A stretch of DNA of 6,889 nucleotides from Ruminococcaceae bacterium UBA4306 (GTDB taxonomy: Bacteria; Bacillota; Clostridia; Oscillospirales; Acutalibacteraceae): NCBI GenBank assembly GCA_002394725.1, contig DGUQ01000070.1:1-6889 (forward strand). The letters are read 5' to 3'. This document shows positions 1-5,741 of this stretch, piece after piece. The notes below the pieces were generated by a model. That model saw nothing but the letters and a program-made list of their open reading frames with translations, ran no database searches and was not told the origin of the DNA. The position numbers and the translations under genes were made by a program. Within the stretch, counting starts at the first letter, position 1. The number at the start of each line of letters is the position of its first letter.

Positions 1-2
1 AG

Positions 3-488
3 AAGGCTTATATCATGCTCAATCAGAGTAATGAGCCGCGCAAGCTCGGGATCAACACCAACTTCAACGGCGTTCTGACCGATGTGCTCAATGGCAATCA
101 GCAGTATCAATGCAACGGTTGGTGCGAGATCACCATACCGCCGATGAGCTCTATGATCCTTGTCGAGAACGACGGCTCCTTCCGCATTGATTTCTCGGAG
201 AATGAGGACGATATGCGGATCCCTGCCACCGAAAACACCCCTTCTCCTACTCAGGAGAAGGAGCCGGAGTTAGTCCCCGAGGAGATCGTGAAGGGAAAAT
301 ACCGACATTTCAAGGGCAATGAATACGAGGTGATCGATTTTGCCAAGGACAGTGAAACGACCGAGCTGATGGTCATCTACCGCGCACTGTACGGCGAACA
401 CGATTTGTGGGTACGCCCGTACAAGATGTTCCAAGAGATCATCGAAAGAGACGGAAAGAAAATGAGAAGATTCGAGAAAATCGACTGA
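3..488 (+). CDS. 3' end of a GH13 (alpha-amylase-type) glycosidase fused to a C-terminal DUF1653 domain (partial)
   Basis: The frame is already open at the left edge, reading KAYI before the first in-window ATG at 15, so this is probably the tail of a larger gene rather than a 157-residue protein. Residues numbered from that ATG: about 1-50 (LNQSNEPRKL, then FNGVLTDVLNG, then ITIPPMSSMILV) resemble the C-terminal beta-domain that closes GH13 alpha-amylase or neopullulanase-type enzymes, which ends in a PP-x-S-x-x-IL strand. About 51-92 is an acidic, Pro/Glu-rich linker. About 93-155 is a clear DUF1653 domain (GKYRHFKG, then VIYRALYGE, LWVRP, MF and RRFEKI). DUF1653 has no established biochemical function. 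The catalytic GH13 barrel would lie left of the window, so activity cannot be read here. AGAAGG at 1-6 lies eight bases before ATG 15 and could act as a ribosome binding site, so a free-standing short protein is the alternative. DUF1653 is confident; the GH13 assignment is moderate. Confidence 0.7.
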   Translation, partial: KAYIMLNQSNEPRKLGINTNFNGVLTDVLNGNQQYQCNGWCEITIPPMSSMILVENDGSFRIDFSENEDDMRIPATENTPSPTQEKEPELVPEEIVKGKYRHFKGNEYEVIDFAKDSETTELMVIYRALYGEHDLWVRPYKMFQEIIERDGKKMRRFEKID

Positions 489-522
489 TCGATCTCATAT
501 AAAGACAATTCCACACAGCACA

Positions 523-553
523 AAAGGCTGCCACATTCTTTGTGACAGCCTTT
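523..553. terminator. Bidirectional rho-independent terminator between convergent genes
   Basis: AAAGGCTGCCACA (523-535) pairs with TGTGACAGCCTTT (541-553). This gives a 13-position stem with one C-A mismatch and a 5-base loop (TTCTT). On the plus strand it is followed by the T-rich TTTCTTTAT. On the minus strand the arm itself ends in TTTTGTG. It lies 34 bases past the stop of the plus-strand gene and directly abuts the stop codon (556-558) of the minus-strand GtrA gene, so it can serve both transcripts. Confidence 0.85.
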
Positions 554-555
554 CT

Positions 556-1038
556 TTATGCCTGTTTATTGAGCTCTTCGTGATTCTTTTCGAGCTCCTT
601 TTTGGAGCGCTCCGCTTCCTTCTCGATATACTTCTTGTCGTTATCGATCTGCTTGCCGTAGACGACAAAACGGGTATACAGGAATTCCGTGACGAGATTC
701 AACAGCATGCTGAGGATCTCGACCAGATAATTGTTCCAGCCCAATGTCTCGACCAGATAGTTTCCGCCGATCGTAGAGAGCGGCGTAAAGACGCAATAGT
801 AGATGAATACTTTCAACATCGCGATCGGGACATTTGCCGCGGAATGGAAGGTGAACTTACGGTTGATCGTAAAGTTATACAGCACCGATAAAACCAGTGA
901 GATCAGGTAACACGGCCAGTAGCTAAAGCCCGAAAACTCAGTCAGCAGCGTAAAGCTGACGATCTGGATGATACCGGCTGACGCGGAGAACAGCACGAAT
1001 TTGATGGTGCGGATGATTTCTTTCTTTTTATTATTCAT
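556..1038 (-). CDS. GtrA-family membrane protein
   Basis: This 160-residue integral membrane protein has the usual GtrA layout of four hydrophobic helices at about 12-34, 40-58, 72-94 and 100-124. It also has the family hallmark NRKFTF (59-64) after helix 2 and a related TRFVVY (122-127) after helix 4. GtrA-like proteins are thought to move undecaprenyl-phosphate-linked sugars across the cytoplasmic membrane, or otherwise assist polysaccharide and teichoic-acid glycosylation; the substrate cannot be told from sequence. Residues 128-160 form a highly charged Lys/Glu-rich helical tail, longer than in typical GtrA proteins, which mostly end soon after helix 4. The start is supported by GAGGG at 1043-1047, with a short 4-base spacing. 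The gene lies 59 bases downstream of the LCP gene on the same strand and probably shares its transcript. The family call is firm; the precise role is not. Confidence 0.88.
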   Translation of the reverse strand: MNNKKKEIIRTIKFVLFSASAGIIQIVSFTLLTEFSGFSYWPCYLISLVLSVLYNFTINRKFTFHSAANVPIAMLKVFIYYCVFTPLSTIGGNYLVETLGWNNYLVEILSMLLNLVTEFLYTRFVVYGKQIDNDKKYIEKEAERSKKELEKNHEELNKQA

Positions 1039-1056
1039 AAAACCCTCAAATATTAA

Positions 1057-1087
1057 TATCGCGGAAACCGCCTGAGTTCCCGCGATA
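1057..1087. other. Intergenic hairpin between the LCP and GtrA genes
   Basis: TATCGCGG (1057-1064) pairs perfectly with CCGCGATA (1080-1087). AA/TT pairs extend the stem past one bulged C, leaving a loop of about 10 bases. On the minus strand it sits between the LCP stop (1098-1100) and the GtrA ribosome binding site (1043-1047). It is followed by ATTAATATTTG rather than a clean U-tract, so it is a weak terminator at best. It could attenuate GtrA or protect the LCP mRNA end. GCGG-AAA-CCGC at 1061-1071 could form a small competing hairpin. Confidence 0.5.
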
Positions 1088-1097
1088 ATGATTATTT

Positions 1098-2315
1098 TTA
1101 TTGACCTACAGCAGTTGTCGGAGCGGTAGTCGCGGACGTTTTCGAAGAAGATGATGAACCGCCCGATACAGAATCCTCATAGATGAATTTCGCTATATCC
1201 CTGCGAACGCCATCCCAATCGTTGATGACGATTACACTCTGACCGTCGGGCGTCGTGCCGTAGCCCCACTTGCCTTCCGTCGGCAGGGAAATCTCTTCCA
1301 TATCATACTTGATATAGGTCATCATGTTGGATACGAGGAAGGTGATATCACCCTTCTTGAGGTTGGTGGTAACCAGCGGACCGATCTTGTTCGCGATGGA
1401 AACAAGCTCCGTCAAAGAGGCATTCTCCCGAAGACTCTTGACGATCGTCTGGATCAGGTTACGCTGACGGGAGGTACGATCCCAGTCGTCACCGGAGAAG
1501 CTGTATTCGGGGTTGCCGCCCAAGCTCTCTTCGCCTCTGTCACGGGCATACCAAAGCGCCTGATAACCGTCCAGATGAACCATCTGTTTTTCTTTTGTCG
1601 GATCGAACTTCAAGAACGAGGTGACGTCGGTCTGATCGTTAACGTCGATCTGCGCGTTGATATACTTGATCTCTTCAAGCGTCAGCTCGATATCGACGCC
1701 GCCGAGCGCTTCAATAACGTCTCTGAAGGACGAGAAATCGACCGTCGCATATTTATCGACCTTGATACCGAAGTTCGCCTCGATCGTATCGATGGACAAT
1801 CTCTCGCCGCCATAGGTGAACGCGGAGTTGATCTTGTTATCGCCGTGACCGGGAACGCTGACATAGGTATCACGCTGGAAGGACGTTAGCTTGAGCTTTT
1901 TGTTGACGTTATCGATGGAGAGCAGGATAGTGGTATCACTGCGTCCGTGATCCTCTTCGGTTGCCGGAGAATCCTGTCCGAAAAGCAGGATGTTCAATAC
2001 ATTGTCACTCGACAAAAGCGTATTGCCGCCGTTCGCGACCGATACAGTGGTCTCGGTCGTCACTGTGGTAGAGGCAGGAGATTCCGAAGGATTCAGCGAC
2101 TTAAAGTGCATGGAATCCAGAACCTTATAATAATAGACCAATCCGGATCCGACCAAAAGCATGATCAGGGAAAGTACCAGAACGAAGATCCTGCGTCCGA
2201 GTCCCTTATTCTTTTTCGGTTTGTGAGGGGGTTCGCGCCTGTCTCTGTCGTCGTATATCTTATTTACATCATTAGATGAAGCAATATCAACAAAATCGTC
2301 GTCATATCTTGCCAT
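1098..2315 (-). CDS. LytR-CpsA-Psr (LCP) family cell-wall polymer ligase
   Basis: This protein has 405 residues when started at the ATG at 2315-2313. LCP enzymes sit in the membrane with the catalytic domain outside and transfer teichoic acid or capsular polysaccharide from its undecaprenyl carrier to peptidoglycan. The sequence shows a basic cytoplasmic stretch (31-42), one membrane helix (about 42-63), a Ser/Thr-rich linker (72-105) and the LCP domain (about 106-295). Conserved blocks are GQD (113-115), GRSDTTILL (124-132), SFQRDT (145-150), KINSAFTYGG (161-170), the VDFSSF to GGVDIEL stretch (192-211), YARDR (256-260) and DRTSRQRN (279-286). The Arg and Asp residues that bind the polyprenyl pyrophosphate are therefore all present. 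The end is a low-complexity Ser/Thr/Ala tail (383-405). A start 17 codons upstream (2366) is open but lacks a ribosome binding site; the 2315 start has AAAGGCGG eight bases away. The gene is followed by GtrA on the same strand. It is an envelope enzyme, not a transcription regulator despite the LytR name. Confidence 0.95.
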   Translation of the reverse strand: MARYDDDFVDIASSNDVNKIYDDRDRREPPHKPKKNKGLGRRIFVLVLSLIMLLVGSGLVYYYKVLDSMHFKSLNPSESPASTTVTTETTVSVANGGNTLLSSDNVLNILLFGQDSPATEEDHGRSDTTILLSIDNVNKKLKLTSFQRDTYVSVPGHGDNKINSAFTYGGERLSIDTIEANFGIKVDKYATVDFSSFRDVIEALGGVDIELTLEEIKYINAQIDVNDQTDVTSFLKFDPTKEKQMVHLDGYQALWYARDRGEESLGGNPEYSFSGDDWDRTSRQRNLIQTIVKSLRENASLTELVSIANKIGPLVTTNLKKGDITFLVSNMMTYIKYDMEEISLPTEGKWGYGTTPDGQSVIVINDWDGVRRDIAKFIYEDSVSGGSSSSSKTSATTAPTTAVGQ

Positions 2316-2323
2316 ATAAGATA

Positions 2324-2331
2324 CCGCCTTT
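2324..2331 (-). promoter_or_regulatory. Ribosome binding site fixing the LCP start
   Basis: AAAGGCGG on the minus strand differs by one base from AAAGGAGG and lies eight bases before the ATG at 2315. The alternative ATG at 2366 has only AT-rich sequence upstream. It would also lie only about a dozen bases downstream of the transcript start predicted from the -10 box at 2385-2390. Both points favour the internal start. Confidence 0.7.
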
Positions 2332-2368
2332 CTTTGTTGTGTCTGTACAAGCGGACATACTCGCACAT

Positions 2369-2410
2369 ATTAAATCATTCTTATATTATACTCAAATAGA
2401 ATAATTTAAT
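2369..2410. repeat. Inverted repeat centred on the LCP promoter -10 box (candidate operator)
   Basis: The left arm 2369-2381 (ATTAAATCATTCT) and right arm 2398-2410 (AGAATAATTTAAT) are complementary at 12 of 13 positions, separated by 16 bases. The centre of symmetry falls on the TATAAT at 2385-2390. The arms are AT-rich, so chance is possible, but length and placement fit a dimeric repressor site that would block the promoter. No regulator gene is in the window. Confidence 0.4.
2385..2390 (-). promoter_or_regulatory. Probable -10 box of the LCP-gtrA transcript
   Basis: There is a perfect TATAAT on the minus strand, with no good -35 at 16-18 bases (the best nearby, TTGTGG, is 23 bases away). 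It would give an untranslated leader of about 60 bases before the 2315 start. It lies at the centre of the inverted repeat 2369-2410. This is a prediction from base composition and position only. Confidence 0.45.
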
Positions 2411-2464
2411 TTTCCACAAAAGAAATTATGTCGAAATTCATACTTTTTTTACAAGTTATGGCGA

Positions 2465-2495
2465 ATTATAGCGTATCGGCATATGAACATGTAAC
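2465..2495 (-). promoter_or_regulatory. Second candidate promoter upstream of the LCP gene
   Basis: The minus strand has a perfect TATAAT at 2465-2470 with GTTACA at 2490-2495 as a possible -35 (four of six consensus bases). The spacing is a long 19 bases. It lies just past the yfbR stop. No convincing terminator follows yfbR, so read-through from yfbR into LCP is also possible. Either promoter, or both, may be used. Confidence 0.3.
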
Positions 2496-2506
2496 AAAGG
2501 CGGCTT

Positions 2507-3079
2507 TTATCCCAGCTCATCCAGCGTGAGATAATACGAGGGGATACACTCCTCCATAAAGATCCTCAATGCCGGCAGCTCCATCTTCTCGATCGCCTGC
2601 TCGGTGGATTCCTTGGCTTTGAGGAACTCATTATTCCCCATGCGTACCTCTTCGATACATTTGATCAGCGCCGAGAGCTTGTCCGCCGCCTTGACGTACT
2701 GCTCCAAAACCGCGTCCTCATTAGAGATCACGGGTCGGTAAACCGACTGCAGATCCTCGGGCAGCATGGAGATCAGGCGATTTTCCGCTACCTTTTCCAC
2801 CGTTTTATAGGCGTTCTTGATCTCGGGATTATAATACTTGACCGGAGTGGGCATGTCGCCGGTGATGATCTCGCTCGCGTCATGGAACATCGCGATCACT
2901 GCCGCTTTATTGGCGTCAAGCGCCTCATGCAGGCGTACGTTCGCGATATTGACCAGCGCGTGCGCGAGAATCGCCGTCTCCAGACTGTGCTCAGAGATGT
3001 TCTCGGTTTTTGTGTTGTTCATCAAACCCCAGCGGTCGATATATTTCATCCGTGAGATCATGGCAAAAAATCGGTTCAT
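2507..3079 (-). CDS. yfbR: YfbR-like 5'-deoxynucleotidase (HD-domain phosphohydrolase)
   Basis: This 190-residue protein closely matches Escherichia coli YfbR (199 residues) along its whole length, as recalled. YfbR is a cytosolic metal-dependent HD-domain enzyme that removes the 5'-phosphate from deoxyribonucleoside monophosphates, helping balance dNTP pools. Signature stretches are present: RMKYIDRWGLM (10-20), TENISEHSLETA (25-36), MFHDASEIITGDMPTPVKYY (64-83), KAADKLSALIKC (130-141), GNNEFLKAK and the terminal PSYYLTLDEL. Expected catalytic and metal residues are all there: Arg16 (which excludes ribonucleotides in E. coli), His31, His66-Asp67, Glu70, Asp75 and Asp133. The start is supported by GGAG (3088-3091) eight bases upstream. 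It is transcribed away from the YfhO gene and precedes LCP and GtrA on the same strand, although its function is unrelated to theirs. Other HD phosphohydrolase activities are possible but less likely given the match. Confidence 0.93.
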   Translation of the reverse strand: MNRFFAMISRMKYIDRWGLMNNTKTENISEHSLETAILAHALVNIANVRLHEALDANKAAVIAMFHDASEIITGDMPTPVKYYNPEIKNAYKTVEKVAENRLISMLPEDLQSVYRPVISNEDAVLEQYVKAADKLSALIKCIEEVRMGNNEFLKAKESTEQAIEKMELPALRIFMEECIPSYYLTLDELG

Positions 3080-3120
3080 CGGTCATTCTCCTTTAATTTG
3101 ACAAAAACTAAAAATTTATC

Positions 3121-3149
3121 GTGCAATTTCCAATATTATGTGTTATACT
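3121..3149 (+). promoter_or_regulatory. Candidate extended -10 promoter for the yfhO-peptidase operon
   Basis: TGTTATACT (3141-3149) fits an extended -10 (TGn followed by TATACT, five of six consensus). The position 17 bases upstream holds only a poor -35 (GTGCAA, 3121-3126), as is usual for extended -10 promoters. The leader would be about 90 bases. A perfect TTGACA occurs at 3098-3103 but is 40 bases from this -10, too far to be its partner. Confidence 0.4.
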
Positions 3150-3170
3150 ATATTAGTTAATGTGTGTTAC
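3142..3170 (-). promoter_or_regulatory. Candidate yfbR promoter
   Basis: On the minus strand, GTAACA (3165-3170, four of six -35 consensus bases) is 17 bases from TATAAC (3142-3147, five of six -10 bases). The start point would fall near 3135, giving a leader of about 55 bases ahead of a good ribosome binding site. Its -10 occupies the same base pairs as the -10 of the opposing promoter. Confidence 0.4.
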
Positions 3171-3247
3171 TCTGCCCTGCTTTTGTTATCAGGTACATTT
3201 TAGCACATTTTATGGAGCACGTAAAGTCTTTTGTGGGAGGATGAAAA

Positions 3248-5731
3248 ATGGTTCTGAATCGTATCGACAACGATAAAAGACCATATGCGCTGTATGCCTT
3301 TTTATGGGCATTCCTCTTAGCGGCGATCCTCGTCATTCCCGTCATGGTTTATGACAAGGGTTACTTTCTGTACTACGGTGACTTTAACGTACAGGAGATC
3401 CCGTTTTATCAGTTGGCGCATGATTCCATTCAAAACGGTGAGATGGGATGGAGCCACCTGACCGATCTGGGCGCCAACTTCATCGGCAGCTACAGCTTTT
3501 ACCTGCTCGGCTCACCGTTTTTTTGGCTGACGGTTCTGCTGCCCGGTGCGTGGGTGCCGTACTGCATCGGACCGTTATTGATGCTCAAGCTGAGCTTTGC
3601 GTCCCTTTCGGCATACATCTACATCCGCCGCTATGCGCGGCAAAAGAAATACGCCGTTATAGGCGGCGTGCTTTACGCGTTCTCCGGATTTTCCGTTTAT
3701 AATATTTTCTTCTTTCATTTTCACGAGGCGATCATCATCTTTCCGCTGCTGTTGGCGGCACTGGATGAATTCCACGCGACAAAGCGCAGGGGCATAGTGG
3801 CGTTGGCGGTATTTGCCGCGGCGTTTATCAACTACTACTTTTTCTTCGGACAGGTCGTCTTTGTCATCATCTACTACATCGTCAAGCTGATTTCAAAATC
3901 CTACTGTTTCCGTCTGCGAGAGTTCTTCGCGCTCGCGTTTGAATGTGCGGCAGGCTTTGGAATGTCGATGGTACTGCTGTTGCCGTCGATCGCCGCGATC
4001 ACGGGCAACTACCGTATCTCGGAGCTTTTGTACGGCTGGAACGCGGTCGTCTATCCCAAGAGCCAGCGGTATGTCCAGATTTTGGTGAGCATGTTCTTCC
4101 CCGGCGATGTACCGGCAAAAAATAACTTCACCCCGAATGCCGGAGCAAAGTGGTCGTCTGTCGCGCTGTATATCCCGATGTTCTCCATGACCTTTGTGAT
4201 CGCGCATCTGCGCGATAAAAAGCGCGGCTTCTTCCGCAGGATGATCATCATCCTATTGATCATGGCGTGTATTCCGATCTTAAACAGCGCCTTTCAGTGC
4301 CTGAACAGCAACTACTACGCCCGATGGTTCTACATGCTGACGCTGATGATGGTGCTGGTCACCGTGCAGGCGCTCGACCGCTTCAACATCACCGAGTTCA
4401 ACCGCGGCTTCTATCCGACCGCGATCATCACGCTTGTGATAGCTGCCTTGATCGGCTTGATGCCGGATGAAGAAACGGACAAGCCCATCAAAACCTTTAC
4501 GATCGGACTGGAGGAATCCTCCAAACGCTTCTGGGTATTCGTGATCGCGACCGTTGCCGGACTGGCACTGACATTTTTGATCGCCTTGTGCTATCAAAAG
4601 AAACGCAAATGGTTTTACAGAGTCACGGCGATCACGCTAAGCCTCTTCGTCGCGTCCTACAGCGCGATGTATATGTGGTCGGCACGGAGCTACGCCGATC
4701 GTGATGACGAATTCATGATCAACTACGCCCTCAACGGCGGCAAGGATATTACGATCGACGATATCAAAGAAGTGCGATCCGACTTTTATCAAACCTCGGA
4801 TAATATGGGAATGTTCTGGCAGGTGCCCAATATCCAAGCGTTCCACAGTATCGTACCGGGATCGCTGATGAACTTCTATAACAATCTCGGCGTACAGCGT
4901 AACGTCGGCTCTCGTCCCTCCACCGATCACTACGGATTACGTGGCTTGTTATCCGTCAAGTATCTGTTTATCGAGCATGATCCCGATGAAACGCCCGATG
5001 AATACACGGACGTGATGCCCGGTTATCGGTATCTGAAAACCGAGAACGGCTTTGACAGCTATGAGAACGAGCATTATGTTCCGATGGGCTTTACCTATGA
5101 TCGATTCATCACGACAGAGGAATACAACGATCTTTCTAAGGAGATCCGCCATCTGGCACTGCTCAAGGCGATGGTGCTCTCACAGGAACAGATGCAAAAA
5201 TACGCGGATATCACGGGATATACCGACGGGATGTACCTCAACCTCAATTTCTCGCATAATCCCAACAAATCACAGGACGTCTATTATCCGAAATATGAAG
5301 GCTACGACAGCATAACCGCTGATTTCAGCTATAACGAGTCCGACTACTTCTCGGATACGGAAAAGCTCAAAGAGAATTCCTGCACCAAATTCAGTTATAC
5401 AAAGGACGGCTTTGAGGCGCTGTACCACAACAAAGGGAATGACAACCTGCTGTTTTTCAGCATCCCGTATGACGAGGGATGGACAGCGTATGTCAACGGT
5501 GAAAAGACAGATATCGAAGAGGTCAACACCGGTCTGATGGCGGTGCGCGTACCCAGTCATCAGATCAGCGAGATCCACTTTGTCTATCATACGCCTTTGT
5601 TAAAGGAAGGCGCGATCATCTCCGCCGTGGCGGTTGTCGCGGTGGCGATCTATCTGATTATCATCAGGGGTTTTCGTGCAAAACGGGAATTCCGCAGAAT
5701 ATACAGAAAAAAACAGAACACCAAAAAATGA
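3248..5731 (+). CDS. yfhO: YfhO-family multi-pass membrane protein (putative GT-C glycosyltransferase)
   Basis: This 827-residue protein has the YfhO-family architecture. The first membrane helix (about 13-35) is followed by an outside loop with GDFNVQEIPFYQ (44-55), where Asp45 is the likely conserved acidic residue of the GT-C fold, and by GANFIGSYSFYLLGSPFFW. Roughly ten more hydrophobic helices follow, to about residue 475, including NYYARWFYM near 354. A large extracytoplasmic domain spans about 480-785 and contains the typical PYDEGWTAYVNG (740-751) beta-sandwich signature. The last helix (about 790-810) ends in a strongly basic cytoplasmic tail. In B. subtilis and Listeria, YfhO-type proteins add a sugar from an undecaprenyl-phosphate donor to lipoteichoic acid outside the cell, together with a GtrA-type protein and a CsbB-type GT2; that is family knowledge, and the sugar here is unknown. 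GGGAGG (3235-3240) sits seven bases before the ATG. An out-of-frame ATG at 3241 abuts that site and is ignored. The stop overlaps the next gene's ribosome binding site. Confidence 0.88.
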   Translation: MVLNRIDNDKRPYALYAFLWAFLLAAILVIPVMVYDKGYFLYYGDFNVQEIPFYQLAHDSIQNGEMGWSHLTDLGANFIGSYSFYLLGSPFFWLTVLLPGAWVPYCIGPLLMLKLSFASLSAYIYIRRYARQKKYAVIGGVLYAFSGFSVYNIFFFHFHEAIIIFPLLLAALDEFHATKRRGIVALAVFAAAFINYYFFFGQVVFVIIYYIVKLISKSYCFRLREFFALAFECAAGFGMSMVLLLPSIAAITGNYRISELLYGWNAVVYPKSQRYVQILVSMFFPGDVPAKNNFTPNAGAKWSSVALYIPMFSMTFVIAHLRDKKRGFFRRMIIILLIMACIPILNSAFQCLNSNYYARWFYMLTLMMVLVTVQALDRFNITEFNRGFYPTAIITLVIAALIGLMPDEETDKPIKTFTIGLEESSKRFWVFVIATVAGLALTFLIALCYQKKRKWFYRVTAITLSLFVASYSAMYMWSARSYADRDDEFMINYALNGGKDITIDDIKEVRSDFYQTSDNMGMFWQVPNIQAFHSIVPGSLMNFYNNLGVQRNVGSRPSTDHYGLRGLLSVKYLFIEHDPDETPDEYTDVMPGYRYLKTENGFDSYENEHYVPMGFTYDRFITTEEYNDLSKEIRHLALLKAMVLSQEQMQKYADITGYTDGMYLNLNFSHNPNKSQDVYYPKYEGYDSITADFSYNESDYFSDTEKLKENSCTKFSYTKDGFEALYHNKGNDNLLFFSIPYDEGWTAYVNGEKTDIEEVNTGLMAVRVPSHQISEIHFVYHTPLLKEGAIISAVAVVAVAIYLIIIRGFRAKREFRRIYRKKQNTKK

Positions 5732-5736
5732 GGAGG
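5731..5736 (+). promoter_or_regulatory. Perfect ribosome binding site overlapping the yfhO stop codon
   Basis: AGGAGG begins with the last A of the yfhO TGA stop (5729-5731) and lies five bases before the peptidase ATG at 5742. Ribosomes ending yfhO are delivered onto this site, so the two genes are almost certainly co-transcribed and probably translationally coupled. Confidence 0.85.
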
Positions 5737-5741
5737 AAGCT

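Noticed and set aside
580..891. Plus-strand open frame of 103 codons opposite the GtrA gene
   Set aside because: It is antisense to a clear membrane-protein gene, has no ribosome binding site, and its translation is rich in Arg, Asp and Gln with no family resemblance. It is a shadow frame.
1575..2279. Open frames on both strands inside the LCP gene (1575-1889 +, 1682-1873 -, 1947-2279 +)
   Set aside because: All overlap the well-conserved LCP domain in other frames, lack start signals and give compositionally odd proteins.
2316..2366. Upstream extension of the LCP gene to the ATG at 2366
   Set aside because: It has no ribosome binding site, the 17 extra residues do not resemble LCP N-termini, and the start would be about a dozen bases from the predicted transcript start; 2315 is better.
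3098..3103. Perfect TTGACA on the plus strand upstream of yfhO
   Set aside because: No -10-like sequence occurs at 16-18 bases downstream (GTGCAA region), so it is not part of a recognisable sigma-70/SigA promoter.
3195..3212. Direct repeat ACATTTTA at 3195-3202 and 3205-3212, ten bases apart
   Set aside because: The spacing of one helical turn is suggestive of a regulator site, but an 8-base AT-rich repeat in an AT-rich leader is expected by chance.
3212..3244. Ten-codon open frame (MEHVKSFVGG) in the yfhO leader, ending within the ribosome binding region
   Set aside because: It has no ribosome binding site of its own and no regulatory codon pattern; chance is the simpler explanation.
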